From Sphingobium sp. YR768 (GTDB lineage: Bacteria; Pseudomonadota; Alphaproteobacteria; Sphingomonadales; Sphingomonadaceae): DNA of 64,000 bases. The notes beneath the pieces were generated by a model. It did not search any database and was not told where the DNA came from. It worked only from the letters and a program-made list of their open reading frames with translations. The translations under genes and the position numbers were made by a program. The stretch lies in NCBI RefSeq assembly GCF_900111125.1, contig NZ_FOGE01000014.1, positions 1 through 64,000 on the forward strand, given 5' to 3'. Shown in pieces: positions 33,193-42,662 of this stretch (its first letter is position 1; every line of letters begins with the position of its first letter).

Positions 33193-34247
33193 GGATCGAC
33201 CGGCCGCAGCCCTCCTCCCCCACGGCCGGTTTCCTGCGGCGCCGGTCCGGCCTGCCGATCTGGGCGGACCTGACATGGCGCGTGGGGCTGGTGTCCGGGC
33301 TGATCGGCGTGGTGCTGGCGCTCCACTGGTTCGGGCGCGACGGGCTGAAGGACAATTATGACAACCAGATCAGTTTCATCGATGTCCTCTATTTCACCAC
33401 GGTAACCGTCACCACGGTCGGCTATGGCGATATCGTGCCGGTCACGCCCGAGGCGCGGCTGTTCGAATCGATTTTCGTGACGCCGATCCGGCTGTTCGTC
33501 TGGCTGATCTTCCTTGGCACGGCCTATAATCTCTTTTTCCGCAACATCCTCTACAGGTGGCGCATGGCGCGTATTCAGGCAGACCTGCATAATCACATCA
33601 TCGTCACCGGTTTCGGCACCAGCGGGCAGGAAGCGGTGAACGAACTGCTGGCGCGCGGTGTAGACCCGCGCGAAATCGTCGTGATCGACGGCAGCGAAAA
33701 GGCGCTGGCGCTGGCCGAAGCGCAGGGCTGCAACATATTATGCGGCGATTCCACCCGCGACCGGACCCTGAAGGACGTGGCCATCCACCGCGCCCGCAGC
33801 ATGATCGTGTCGGCCGGGCGCGACGACACGTCGATCCTGATCACGCTCACCGCCCGACACCTCGCCCCGCGCCTGCCGATCAGCATCGTCGTGCGCAATG
33901 AAGATAATGAATTGCCTGCACGGCAGGCGGGCGCGACCACGGTGATCAACCCGGTCAGCTTCGCCGGTCTGCTGCTGGCGGGTAGCACCAGCGGCCGGCA
34001 TATCGCCGATTATATGGCAGATCTGGCGGCGTCGGGCGGGCGGGTGAAGCTGAACGAACGCTCTGTCCTGCCGCAGGAAATCGGCGGCCCCTTGTCCGCC
34101 ATCCGCACCGGCCTTGGCGTGCGTATCTATCGCGATGACCGGCCGATCGGTTTCTGGGAAGAAGCGGCGCAAAGGCTCCAGACCGGCGACTGCATCATCG
34201 AGATCGTGGACGAAGGACAGGATCGGAAGGCGCCTGCCGACGAATAG
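33189..34247 (+). CDS. 2TM-RCK potassium channel protein
   Basis: A 352-residue membrane protein. Helix 1 (VGLVSGLIGVVLALHWF), the pore helix and selectivity filter (YFTTVTVTTVGYGDIVP), and helix 2 (IRLFVWLIFLGTAYNLFF) are followed by an RCK/TrkA-N NAD-binding domain (IIVTGFGTSGQEAVNELL, VIDGSEKAL, GDSTRDRTL) and a TrkA-C-like end. This is the layout of MthK-type and Kch-type channels controlled by nucleotides or Ca2+. It is translationally coupled to the NlpD-like lipoprotein (ATGA at 33189-33192). An inverted repeat at 34270-34288 follows the stop. Confidence 0.92.
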   Translation: MRIDRPQPSSPTAGFLRRRSGLPIWADLTWRVGLVSGLIGVVLALHWFGRDGLKDNYDNQISFIDVLYFTTVTVTTVGYGDIVPVTPEARLFESIFVTPIRLFVWLIFLGTAYNLFFRNILYRWRMARIQADLHNHIIVTGFGTSGQEAVNELLARGVDPREIVVIDGSEKALALAEAQGCNILCGDSTRDRTLKDVAIHRARSMIVSAGRDDTSILITLTARHLAPRLPISIVVRNEDNELPARQAGATTVINPVSFAGLLLAGSTSGRHIADYMADLAASGGRVKLNERSVLPQEIGGPLSAIRTGLGVRIYRDDRPIGFWEEAAQRLQTGDCIIEIVDEGQDRKAPADE

Positions 34248-34269
34248 AGCATCAGCGGAGACAGACCGT

Positions 34270-34288
34270 TCGCACTTGTTGCGAACCG
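34270..34288. promoter_or_regulatory. Inverted repeat GTTCGCA-N5-TGCGAAC
   Basis: Perfect 7-base arms, located 22 bases after the channel gene stop and about 100 bases before the TonB-receptor start. There is no T-run, so it is more like an operator than a terminator. A second short palindrome (GCAACATATTGC, 34291-34302) follows at once. Confidence 0.4.
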
Positions 34289-34354
34289 GCAACATATTGC
34301 AAAATTCGCGCTACATTCATCCCGCCCCAATTGCCTTGCTGTAGTAGAACGGAA

Positions 34355-34386
34355 ACACTCCCCTCACCGGTCTTATAGAGGGGTGT
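34355..34386 (+). promoter_or_regulatory. Leader hairpin covering the ribosome site of the TonB receptor
   Basis: ACAC(TC)CCCTC at 34355-34365 can pair with GAGGGGTGT at 34378-34386, leaving a 12-base loop. GAGGGG (34378-34383) is the only ribosome site and is six bases from the ATG, so the stem would hide it. This suggests control of translation by folding or by an RNA/protein factor. Confidence 0.4.
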
Positions 34387-34389
34387 AAC

Positions 34390-37212
34390 ATGCGGTTTAA
34401 AAGTGCCTTGCAATGTGGCGTCGTCCTGTCGGTCGTCGCCTGGACCATTCCCGCCTTTGCCCAAGTCGAACCACAGGCCGACGATGGCACCGCCATCATC
34501 GTCACCGGTTCCCGCATCCGCCAGAACCCGCTGGAGCAGGACAAGCCGATCGTCACGGTCGACCAGCAGGCGATCGCCCGCACCGGCCTGACCTCGATCG
34601 CCGATGTGCTGCAACGCATCCCCAGCGCGGCCGGCGGCCTCAACACCAAGACCAATAATGCCGGTAATATCGGCGGCCCGCCCGATGGCACCGGCGTCAG
34701 CTCCGGCTCGGCCGAAATCGACCTGCGCTATCTGGGCGCCAAGCGGACGCTCGTGCTGGTGGACGGCATGCGTTACGTCAACGGATCGGCGGCGGGCGGC
34801 ATCCCGGCCTCGGTCGACCTCAACACCATCCCGCAAAGCATGATCGAGCGGGTGGAAGTGCTGCAATCGGGCGCCTCCCCGCTTTATGGTTCGGACGCGG
34901 TGGCGGGCGTGGTGAACATCATCACCCGCCAGTCGCAAAAGGGCCTCGACATGTCGGCCCAGTTCGGCACCTATCGCGCGGGCGACGGCCACACCTACGA
35001 CATCAACGCCAGCTACGGCATCCAGTCCGATCGCGTATCGGTCGTCTTGGGCGGCAATTATGTGAAGCAGGAAGGCGTCAGCACCGCCGACCGCTCCATA
35101 TCGCAATGGCCCGCCGCAGGCGGCAGCAGTTGTGCCGATGGCGGCTGTTCCAGCGCCACGCCCAATGGCCGTTACGACGTGCTGGGCCGCAGCCTGACGC
35201 TCAGTAATCCGATCATCGGTCGCGCGCCGGTGGAGAGCGACTATCGCGCCTATAATAGCTCGACCGACTCCTTCAACTTCGCGCCTTATAATTATCTGCT
35301 CACCCCGTCCGAACGCTATGGCGCCTTCCTGAACGGCAAGTTCGAATTTTCCGACGCGGTCAGCCTGCGCACCCGGCTGGTCTATCAGCATCGCGAATCC
35401 ACCACGCAGGCCGCTTTCCTGCCGCTGTTCATCGGGCCGGATGCGGGCAACGGCAATCTGCTCGACACCATTTCGGTCCATTCCACCAATCCCTACAACC
35501 CGTTCGGCGTCACCCTGTCGTCCGGGGCGGACGGATCGGAGGCCAATTATTCGACGATCCGTCGCCGCTTTGTCGAAGGCGGGCCGCGCATCTTCAGCCA
35601 GGAAGTCGACACGCTGACGATGGCGGCGACGCTGGAGGGCACATTCGATGTCGGCGAGCATAAATGGTATTGGGACGTCAACGGCAGTTACGGCACCAAC
35701 AATGCGCACCAGACCTTCACCGGCAACCTGAATGCCGCCAAGCTGGCGCAGGCGCTCGGCCCGGTCGCAGACTGCACCGGCGCCTGCGTGCCGTTCAACA
35801 TCTTCGGCGGCGCTGGCTCCATCACCCAGGCGATGCTCGACTATGTGACTTTTGACGAGCGTGACCGCAGCGAACAGGAATTGTGGGACGTCACCGCCAA
35901 CCTGTCAGGCGACCTGTTCGACCTGCCGGCCGGTGCCGTGGGCTTCGCGATTGGTTATGAACATCGCGACCAGCAGGCGTCCTACACGCCCGATCCGATC
36001 ATTACCGCAGGTCTGGGCGCGGACGTGCCGACCAGTCCCGCGCGCGGCGGCTTCAACGTCGATGAAGTCTATGGCGAAATTCGCATCCCGATCCTCGCCA
36101 ATACGCCCTTCTTCCAGAAGCTGGAGCTGGACGGCGCGGTGCGCCATTCCAATTATAGCAGCTTCGGCAGCAACACGACCTACACCGTGTCAGGCCTGTG
36201 GAAACCAACCCGTGACCTGTTGCTGCGCGGCGGCTATGCCGAAAGCCTGCGCGCGCCCAGCATCGGCGAGCTTTATGCCGGTCGCTCCCGCACCGACGCG
36301 ACGATCAACGACCCCTGCACCAATGTGCCGGGCAGCGCCTGGCAGACCAATGCCACCGTGCGGGCCAACTGTATCGCCAATGGCGTGCCGGAAAATGGCA
36401 GCTATGCCGAACCGCAGGGCGGCCAGCTTGGCGTCTTCTCGCAGGGCTTTACCGGCCTGAAGCCGGAAACGTCCAAGACCTGGACAGCGGGCGGCGTCTA
36501 TAGCCCGGCCTGGGCGCGCGACAGTTTCGCCAGCCAGTTCAGCATCGAGGTCAATTATTACACCATCACGCTGAAGAATGCGATCGACTCGGTCCCCGCC
36601 TCGCTCACGCTGCAACGCTGCGCGTTCGAGGCTGATCCGATCAGTTGCGCCGCGATCACCCGCACCGGCAGCGGCGCGGTGGCCGGCATCAACGGCGTGC
36701 TCCAGAACCTCAACGCGATCGAAACCGACGGTATCGACGGCACGCTGAACTATCGTTCGAAGATGGTCGGCAACGGATCGATCGGCCTGAATGTCAACGC
36801 CGCCTATCTGCTGAAGTATAATATCAAGCCGCCAGCCGATCTGGGCGCGCCGACCATCAAATGCGCTGGCACGGAACGCTGCGGGTCGAGCGATCAGGCC
36901 TATCCCCACTTCAAGGCGAATGCGACGCTGGACTATTCGACCGAAGGCTATGGCCTGTCCTTCACCGGCCGCTATCTGAGCAAAGTCACCGAAGGCGACG
37001 GCAACGTCATGAAGGCGACCTTCTATGGCGACATTCAGGCCTATTTCTCGCCCGACTGGATGGACCACCGCGCGCGCTTCACGCTGGGTGTCAACAATCT
37101 GTTCAATCAGGACCCGCCGCTGTGCGGCACCTGTGACGGCGCGAACTTCGATACGACCAGCTATGATGTGCCGGGGCAATTCGGCTATCTGCGCCTGTCC
37201 TATAAAATGTAA
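34390..37212 (+). CDS. TonB-dependent receptor
   Basis: A 940-residue outer-membrane receptor. A signal peptide ([25 protein letters not shown]) is followed by the TonB box region ([17 protein letters not shown]) and the plug domain ([12 protein letters not shown], then [53 protein letters not shown]). The rest is the 22-strand barrel, ending in YLRLSYKM. The IVTGSR motif is typical for sphingomonad and caulobacter receptors, many of which take up oligosaccharides or aromatic compounds rather than siderophores. Cysteine pairs in loops ([24 protein letters not shown]) may be disulphide-linked. No metabolic gene next to it points to the substrate. Confidence 0.93.
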   Translation: MRFKSALQCGVVLSVVAWTIPAFAQVEPQADDGTAIIVTGSRIRQNPLEQDKPIVTVDQQAIARTGLTSIADVLQRIPSAAGGLNTKTNNAGNIGGPPDGTGVSSGSAEIDLRYLGAKRTLVLVDGMRYVNGSAAGGIPASVDLNTIPQSMIERVEVLQSGASPLYGSDAVAGVVNIITRQSQKGLDMSAQFGTYRAGDGHTYDINASYGIQSDRVSVVLGGNYVKQEGVSTADRSISQWPAAGGSSCADGGCSSATPNGRYDVLGRSLTLSNPIIGRAPVESDYRAYNSSTDSFNFAPYNYLLTPSERYGAFLNGKFEFSDAVSLRTRLVYQHRESTTQAAFLPLFIGPDAGNGNLLDTISVHSTNPYNPFGVTLSSGADGSEANYSTIRRRFVEGGPRIFSQEVDTLTMAATLEGTFDVGEHKWYWDVNGSYGTNNAHQTFTGNLNAAKLAQALGPVADCTGACVPFNIFGGAGSITQAMLDYVTFDERDRSEQELWDVTANLSGDLFDLPAGAVGFAIGYEHRDQQASYTPDPIITAGLGADVPTSPARGGFNVDEVYGEIRIPILANTPFFQKLELDGAVRHSNYSSFGSNTTYTVSGLWKPTRDLLLRGGYAESLRAPSIGELYAGRSRTDATINDPCTNVPGSAWQTNATVRANCIANGVPENGSYAEPQGGQLGVFSQGFTGLKPETSKTWTAGGVYSPAWARDSFASQFSIEVNYYTITLKNAIDSVPASLTLQRCAFEADPISCAAITRTGSGAVAGINGVLQNLNAIETDGIDGTLNYRSKMVGNGSIGLNVNAAYLLKYNIKPPADLGAPTIKCAGTERCGSSDQAYPHFKANATLDYSTEGYGLSFTGRYLSKVTEGDGNVMKATFYGDIQAYFSPDWMDHRARFTLGVNNLFNQDPPLCGTCDGANFDTTSYDVPGQFGYLRLSYKM

Positions 37213-37236
37213 GCGATCCAGTCGCTTATCGAATGG

Positions 37237-37265
37237 AAGGGCGCGCTATCAAAGCGCGCCCTTTT
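37237..37265 (+). terminator. Terminator of the TonB-receptor gene
   Basis: The stem AAGGGCGCGCT / AGCGCGCCCTT with an ATCAA-like loop ends in TTTTT, 25 bases after the stop. Confidence 0.88.
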
Positions 37266-37333
37266 TCTTTGCGACCAACATGCATGACGCCCCCGTGACA
37301 TTTGGCGCAAAAATCCCTATGTGCGCGGCGATC

Positions 37334-38701
37334 ATGGCAACCAAAATCCCAGACGCGCCGAAAATCGGCATGGTTTCGCTCGGCTGTCCCAAGAATCTGG
37401 TCGACTCCGAACGTATCCTGACCAAGCTGCGGTCCGACGGCTATCAGATGTCCGCCGACTATGCCGGCGCCGACGTCGTGCTGGTCAACACCTGCGGCTT
37501 CCTCGATTCCGCCAAGGAAGAATCGCTGGAGGCGATCGGCGAGGCGATGGCCGAAAATGGCCGCGTCATCGTGACCGGCTGCATGGGTGACGAGGCGGAT
37601 GTGATCCGGGCGAAATTCCCGCAGGTTCTGGCCGTGACCGGCGCGCATCAATATGAGCAGGTGGTCAATGCGGTGCATGACGCATCGCCGCCTATCCCGA
37701 ACGCCTTCATCGACCTGGTGCCCGAAGGCGGGCTGAAATTGACCCCGCGCCATTACAGCTATCTCAAGATTTCAGAGGGCTGCAATCACCGCTGCTCCTT
37801 CTGCATCATCCCCTCTATCCGGGGAGATCTGGTGTCGCGGCGCATCGACGCGGTGCTGCGCGAGGCGGAGAAGCTGGTCGCGGCCGGCACCAAGGAATTG
37901 CTGGTCATCAGCCAGGATACGTCGGCCTATGGCGTCGATACCCGGCATGATCCGCGCATGTGGAAGGGCCGCGAGGTCCGCGCGCACATGACCGACATGG
38001 CGCGCGAACTGGGGCAACTGCGCACCGCCGACGGCAAGGCGCCGTGGGTACGGCTCCACTATGTCTATCCCTATCCCCATGTCGATCAGGTCATCCCGCT
38101 GATGGCCGAAGGGCTGCTTACGCCCTATCTCGACATTCCCTTCCAGCATGCTTCGCCGTCAGTGCTGAAGGCGATGAAGCGCCCGGCCAATGAAGCCAAG
38201 GTGCTGGACCGTATCCGCAAGTGGCGCGACATCTGCCCCGATATCGCGATCCGCTCCAGCTTCGTCGTCGGCTTCCCCGGCGAGACGGAGGCCGATTTCC
38301 AATATCTGCTCGACTGGCTGGAAGAAGCGCAACTCGACCGTGTCGGCGCCTTCCGCTTCGAACCGGTCGAGGGTGCGCCTGCCAACGCCTTGCCGGGCGC
38401 CGTGCCCGAAGAGGTCAAGGAAGAACGCTATCAGCGGATCATGGAAAAGACCGCCGCGATCAGCGCCGCCAAGTTGCAGGCGAAGGTCGGCCGTGTCCTG
38501 CCCGTGATCCTCGACGAAGTCGGCGAACCGGACGAGGAAGATGGCAGCATCGGCGCCACTGCCCGCAGTCAGGCCGATGCGCCGGAAATCGACGGCAACG
38601 TATTCCTGCGTGACGTGGGCGAAGGCCGTCAGGCCGGCGACATGTTCGACGTGCTGATCGAGGACGCCGACGATCATGATCTGTACGGCGTGCCGGTCTA
38701 A
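37334..38701 (+). CDS. rimO: Ribosomal protein S12 methylthiotransferase
   Basis: A 455-residue radical-SAM enzyme. Motifs: N-terminal UPF0004 domain with its cysteines ([36 protein letters not shown]), the radical-SAM cluster [24 protein letters not shown], and a C-terminal TRAM domain ([10 protein letters not shown] ... GNVFLRDV). The text KNLVDSE and the closing YDLYG-like DLYGVPV distinguish RimO from MiaB. RimO adds a methylthio group to Asp 89 of S12. I set the start at ATG 37334; the ribosome site before it is weak. The gene follows the TonB-receptor terminator, so it should have its own promoter in 37266-37333. Confidence 0.95.
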   Translation: MATKIPDAPKIGMVSLGCPKNLVDSERILTKLRSDGYQMSADYAGADVVLVNTCGFLDSAKEESLEAIGEAMAENGRVIVTGCMGDEADVIRAKFPQVLAVTGAHQYEQVVNAVHDASPPIPNAFIDLVPEGGLKLTPRHYSYLKISEGCNHRCSFCIIPSIRGDLVSRRIDAVLREAEKLVAAGTKELLVISQDTSAYGVDTRHDPRMWKGREVRAHMTDMARELGQLRTADGKAPWVRLHYVYPYPHVDQVIPLMAEGLLTPYLDIPFQHASPSVLKAMKRPANEAKVLDRIRKWRDICPDIAIRSSFVVGFPGETEADFQYLLDWLEEAQLDRVGAFRFEPVEGAPANALPGAVPEEVKEERYQRIMEKTAAISAAKLQAKVGRVLPVILDEVGEPDEEDGSIGATARSQADAPEIDGNVFLRDVGEGRQAGDMFDVLIEDADDHDLYGVPV

Positions 38702-38708
38702 GACTAAC

Positions 38709-38774
38709 GTGCTCCTGCGAAAGCAGGAGCCCAGTTCCACCGTTTCAACTGGACTCCTGCTTTCGCAGGAGCAC
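38709..38774. repeat. 66-bp double-hairpin repeat element, full copy 2
   Basis: It has the same 25-base arms as copy 1 with one mismatch in the right arm (GGACTCC). It lies between the converging rimO and lipoprotein genes: seven bases after the rimO stop and four bases before the lipoprotein stop. Confidence 0.9.
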
Positions 38775-38778
38775 AGCC

Positions 38779-39612
38779 TTACTTGCCCGCAAACCCGTCC
38801 TGATACTCGGTCTTGATCGCCTTGCGCATCGCCGCGTCTATGGGCAGCACCACGTCATAGCTGCCCTCCGCATAGGGGCCGGCGCTATAGGGGCCGACCA
38901 CCACGGTCATGGCGTCGATCAGCTTGCCGTCTTTCGATGTCGGCACGATCACTTCCGCCATCGGATCGATACATTGGGTAAAGGGATCATCCCCCCGCAC
39001 CACCGGCGCGCCGCGCTTTTCGGCACGCTGTCGATCCAGTTCCTTGCAGAAAGGTTCGCGGATCGCGGTGGCGAAGGCGGCGGGCGTCGTCATCAGCGCC
39101 TTGACGCTGGTCTCGCGATGGCGCGCTCTGTCCCACAGCACAACGTCATAGCCGGTCATGCCATGCGCACCGCCGGTATAGACATAAGTCTGGGATTCGA
39201 GCGACAGGAAGCGCGGCGTGTCCGCCTCGACGCTCCACTTTCTATCCAGACTGTGCGCGCGGAACGGAAAGCCCGACTTTTTGGCCGCCGCGCTGTCGTC
39301 CTTCGCCATTTTCAGCGCATCCGCTTTGGCGGAAGCCGCTTCCTTGCCGAACTTGTCAACAAGCGCCGGGATCGCGGCCGCCTGCCCTGGATAGGCGTAA
39401 GCGAATTCGAGGAAATCATTTTTCTCCGCCAGGGCAAAGGCCTTGGCGGGCGGCGGAGGCTGGGGCGTGCCCGACATCCTGTCGGCATAGCGGGACGCCG
39501 CAGCATTGGCGGAGGCGTTCCCGGCCGCCTGTTCAGACGCCGATTGTTCAGATGATGGCGAACAGGCGGCGAGCAACAGCATCGCAGCGAACCCCAGCCC
39601 CCCGTTCCGCAT
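38779..39612 (-). CDS. DUF3298/DUF4163-type lipoprotein
   Basis: A 277-residue lipoprotein with lipobox LLLAAC (cysteine 17). After a low-complexity Ala/Ser/Asn spacer, the region ADTPRFLSLESQTYVYTGGAHGMTGYDVVLWDR is the hallmark of DUF4163/DUF3298 proteins (PdaC, RsiV-like), here with the characteristic GGAH motif; the end, VVVGPYSAGPYAEGSYDVVLPIDAAMRKAI, is the DUF3298 part. Members are thought to bind peptidoglycan or lysozyme; a function for this gene is unproven. Its start overlaps the stop of a small gene by one base (TGATG). Confidence 0.8.
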   Translation of the reverse strand: MRNGGLGFAAMLLLAACSPSSEQSASEQAAGNASANAAASRYADRMSGTPQPPPPAKAFALAEKNDFLEFAYAYPGQAAAIPALVDKFGKEAASAKADALKMAKDDSAAAKKSGFPFRAHSLDRKWSVEADTPRFLSLESQTYVYTGGAHGMTGYDVVLWDRARHRETSVKALMTTPAAFATAIREPFCKELDRQRAEKRGAPVVRGDDPFTQCIDPMAEVIVPTSKDGKLIDAMTVVVGPYSAGPYAEGSYDVVLPIDAAMRKAIKTEYQDGFAGK

Positions 39613-39815
39613 CAGTGGGCCTGCGCCGCGCGGCAGCGTTCACCCACAGCCTTGCGCGCATAGTCGCTGTCCATCGCCCGGCCGGCATTGGACCAGCCCT
39701 CGGCGATCAACGCCTGTTGCACGGCATTGCTATTGTCATATTGCCCGGTTTCCGCGAGCGCATAGGCCCGCGCCCGCGCCGCCTGAAGGCTGCGGTCGTC
39801 ACCATATAGCATCAT
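39612..39815 (-). CDS. Small conserved-looking protein coupled to the lipoprotein
   Basis: A 67-residue cytoplasmic protein with a strong ribosome site (AGAAGGAG) just upstream of its ATG. The sequence is helical and charged (AARARAYALAETGQYDNSNAVQQALIAEGW), with one cysteine (GERCRAAQ). I do not recognise it. The one-base TGATG overlap suggests reinitiation onto the lipoprotein gene. It may be a small sphingomonad-specific protein; no motif is visible. Confidence 0.6.
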   Translation of the reverse strand: MMLYGDDRSLQAARARAYALAETGQYDNSNAVQQALIAEGWSNAGRAMDSDYARKAVGERCRAAQAH

Positions 39816-39953
39816 CCATCTCCTTCTCTTTTATATGCCTGAGAATCTAGGCCTCTGCGGTCAGTTTCGCAAAGGAAGAATGGGCCGGTCGTGCGATGGG
39901 CGCGATGAATTTTGCCCTTCCCTTCGCCAACCGCTTTCCCCTACACCCGCGCC

Positions 39954-41351
39954 ATGACCGACCTTGCCGACCTTCTCAAAGCAGACAACCAGCAGCCTGC
40001 CCGTTCGATCCATCTGATTGAAGCGAAAGGCTTCGATGCCTGGCTTGCCGCCCAGCCAGCGCCGGCACGCGCCATCGTCTCCGCGCAGAAGTTCCGGGGC
40101 AAGGCCGGAGAACAGGCGATCCTGCCCGGCAGCGGCGCGGACGACTGGTCCGTCGTGGCAGGCGTCGCGGACAAGGAGGCCCTTGGCCCCTGGTGCCTCG
40201 CGCGCCTCGCCGAAACGCTGCCCGAAGGCAGCTATCGTCTGGCGGAAGGATCGATCGGCGCGGCGGGCCTTGGCTGGCTGACCGGCCAATATCGGTTCGA
40301 TCGCTATCGCAGCGATGATATGCCCGCCGGCCCGCGCGTGCTGCTGACGGGGGATGTCGCGCGGGTCGACCAGACCGTGCAACTGGCAAAGGCCGTGGCG
40401 CTGGTGCGCGACCTCGTCAACACGCCCGCCGCCGACATGGGGCCGCCCGATCTGGAAAAGGCGACGGAAAGCGTCGCCAAATCCTTCGGCGCGACCGTCA
40501 CCGTCACGCGCGGCGATGCGCTGGAACAAGGCTATCCGATGATCCACGCCGTCGGCAAGGCGGCGGACAAGGTCTTCGCCCCGCGCCTCATCGAACTCGA
40601 CTGGGGTGATCCCGCCCATCCGCGACTGGCGCTGGTGGGCAAGGGCATCTGCTTCGACAGCGGCGGTCTGGATATCAAGCCCTCCTCGGGCATGCGCCTG
40701 ATGAAGAAGGATATGGGCGGGGCCGCCCATGCGCTGGCGCTGGCGGAACTGGTGATGGCCGCGCGCCTGCCGGTGCGACTGCACCTGCTGATCGCGGCGG
40801 CGGAAAATGCCATCAGCGGCAATGCCTTCCGCCCCGGCGACATTCTCCGCACCCGCAAGGGTCTGAGCGTCGAAATCGGCAACACCGATGCCGAAGGGCG
40901 TCTGGTGCTGGGCGACGCCCTGACCCGTGCGGGCGAGGACAAGCCCGACCTCATCATCGATTTCGCGACCCTGACCGGCGCGGCGCGCGTTGCCCTCGGT
41001 CCCGACCTGCCCGCCCTCTTCGCCAATGACGAAGCGCTGGCCGCGCAGATCGCCACCGCCGGAACGGAAGTGGACGACCCGACCTGGCGCCTGCCGCTGT
41101 GGGATGGCTATGCCGACATGTTGAAATCCGACGTCGCGGACATCAACAATGCGGGCGAAGGCGGCTTTGCCGGTTCGATCACCGCCGCCCTGTTCCTCAA
41201 GCGCTTCGTGCCGGACGATACGCCCTGGCTGCACCTGGACACCTTCGCCTGGCGCCCCTCCCCCCGGCCCGGTCGGCCAAAGGGCGGTGAAGCGTTGGGA
41301 TTGCGCGCCGTTTTCCGCCTGTTACAGCAACGCTACGGACGCGGCGGATAG
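39954..41351 (+). CDS. Leucyl aminopeptidase family protein (M17)
   Basis: A 465-residue di-zinc aminopeptidase. Metal and active-site elements are in order: LVGKGICFDSGGLDIKPS, MKKDMGGAAHALALA, the NTDAEGRLVLGDAL signature, and the late GFAGSITAALFLKRF and WLHLDTFAW. The N-terminal domain (about 1-150) is shorter and more divergent than in PepA, closer to the PepB/short M17 type. It releases N-terminal amino acids from peptides in the cytoplasm. ATG 39954 is chosen because it is the only in-frame start near the conserved domain. It is monocistronic. Confidence 0.9.
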   Translation: MTDLADLLKADNQQPARSIHLIEAKGFDAWLAAQPAPARAIVSAQKFRGKAGEQAILPGSGADDWSVVAGVADKEALGPWCLARLAETLPEGSYRLAEGSIGAAGLGWLTGQYRFDRYRSDDMPAGPRVLLTGDVARVDQTVQLAKAVALVRDLVNTPAADMGPPDLEKATESVAKSFGATVTVTRGDALEQGYPMIHAVGKAADKVFAPRLIELDWGDPAHPRLALVGKGICFDSGGLDIKPSSGMRLMKKDMGGAAHALALAELVMAARLPVRLHLLIAAAENAISGNAFRPGDILRTRKGLSVEIGNTDAEGRLVLGDALTRAGEDKPDLIIDFATLTGAARVALGPDLPALFANDEALAAQIATAGTEVDDPTWRLPLWDGYADMLKSDVADINNAGEGGFAGSITAALFLKRFVPDDTPWLHLDTFAWRPSPRPGRPKGGEALGLRAVFRLLQQRYGRGG

Positions 41352-41398
41352 TCGCCGTCCGTTACGCAACCGGATTGGGAATCATGCGTTAAGCCCGC

Positions 41399-41794
41399 AT
41401 GAACGCCCATTCAGCCACCGATATCGAACGTCCCGGCATCCAGCCTTTGGGCCATTGGATGCGAACTCTGGTAGACTATGTCCGATCGGGCAGGCCGGAC
41501 CTGACCAACCGGCAGATGGCGTTGATGATGACCGTCTATATCGGTTCCGGCCCGCATACGGTGCGCGGCCTTGCCGAGGCGCTGCATGTGTCGAAGCCCG
41601 TCATCACCCGCGCGCTCAACAAGCTTTCGGCGCTCGGCTACCTCCGCCGGGAGCGCGATGCGGCGGACCGTCGTAATATTTTCATCACCCGGACCTCAAA
41701 AGGGGCGGAATTCCTTGACGCCTTTCACCATTTCATCGCAGGAACCGCGCGCGATGATAGGCATCAACACCCCCATGCGGAACGGACCGCCTGA
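41399..41794 (+). CDS. MarR-family winged-helix regulator
   Basis: A 131-residue regulator. The winged helix is clear: NRQMALMMTVYIGSGPHTVRGLAEALHVSKPVITRALNKLSALGYLRRERDAADRRN, with the wing basic motif D..DRR. It is close to the MarR fold, although the flanking dimerisation helices are short. Its last 41 bases overlap the start of the NlpC/P60 gene, so the two share an mRNA. The target is unknown; autoregulation of this operon is the simplest idea. It ends His-rich (DDRHQHPHAERTA), a consequence of the overlap with the next gene. Confidence 0.8.
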   Translation: MNAHSATDIERPGIQPLGHWMRTLVDYVRSGRPDLTNRQMALMMTVYIGSGPHTVRGLAEALHVSKPVITRALNKLSALGYLRRERDAADRRNIFITRTSKGAEFLDAFHHFIAGTARDDRHQHPHAERTA

Positions 41795-42662
41795 AAGAAC
41801 CCGGTTCAAGCTTGACGGCCGTTCGGTCGCGCTCGACCGCCGTGTCCATGCCGCGCGCGGCGATCTGGCCGATCTGGCGCTCGCCGGCGTTCTCTTCTCC
41901 GCCCATTATGCCCGCGCGGTGGCCTTCACCTGCATTGCGCCGGGCGCGCCCATCTTCTCCAGCACGTCGCCCACTGCCGAAGCGGTCAGCGAATTGCTGC
42001 GCGGCGAAACCTTCCATGCGCTGGACGTGACCACGGACTGGGCATGGGGCTTTTGCGGCCATGACGGCTATGTCGGCTATATCCGCCGCGACGCGCTGGA
42101 CCTGCTGGAAACGCCGACCCACCGGATCGTCGCGAAGACGGCGCCGCTGTTCAGCGCGGCCGACATCAAGTCGCCGATCGCGGACTATTGGCCGTGCGGC
42201 GCGACCTTCACCGGCGAGACGCAGGGCGATTTCGTCGTCTGCGCCGAAGGCTATATCCACGCCCGTCATGTAGAACCGGTCGATGCGCGCCCAGCCGACT
42301 GGGTCACAGTCGCGCAATCCTATATCGGCCAGCCCTATGTCTGGGGCGGGCGCGGTCATCGCGGCATCGACTGTTCCGGCCTCGTCCAGATCGCCCTCGC
42401 CCGGGCGGGCATCTTCGCCCCTCGCGACACGGACCTGCAATGCGAAGGCATCGGCGCGCCGATCGAAAGCGATGCGGCGCTCCGGCGCGGCGACATCATC
42501 TTCTTTCCGGGCCATGTCGGCATCATGACCGATGGCAAGACCCTGCTCCATGCCAACGCTCATTGGATGGCGGTGGTGGAAGAGCCTCTGGCGGATGTCG
42601 TCGCGCGCCTTGCCGACGCCCATATCCAGCCCATCGTCGCCCGGCGGAGATTGACGCCATGA
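41754..42662 (+). CDS. NlpC/P60-family peptidoglycan peptidase
   Basis: A 302-residue protein with no signal peptide. N-terminal SH3-like region (about 25-160, APIFSSTSPTAEAVSELLRGETF, GHDGYVGYIRRDAL) and a C-terminal NlpC/P60 domain with the catalytic cysteine in RGIDCSGLVQ, the histidine in FFPGHVGIM, and a third polar residue in LLHANAHW. This is the layout of bacterial SH3-plus-NlpC endopeptidases that cleave D-Glu-diaminopimelate bonds, often for cell-wall recycling. GCAGGAA upstream of ATG 41754 supports this start. It overlaps MarR by 41 bases and argC by four (ATGA). Confidence 0.88.
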   Translation: MIGINTPMRNGPPERTRFKLDGRSVALDRRVHAARGDLADLALAGVLFSAHYARAVAFTCIAPGAPIFSSTSPTAEAVSELLRGETFHALDVTTDWAWGFCGHDGYVGYIRRDALDLLETPTHRIVAKTAPLFSAADIKSPIADYWPCGATFTGETQGDFVVCAEGYIHARHVEPVDARPADWVTVAQSYIGQPYVWGGRGHRGIDCSGLVQIALARAGIFAPRDTDLQCEGIGAPIESDAALRRGDIIFFPGHVGIMTDGKTLLHANAHWMAVVEEPLADVVARLADAHIQPIVARRRLTP

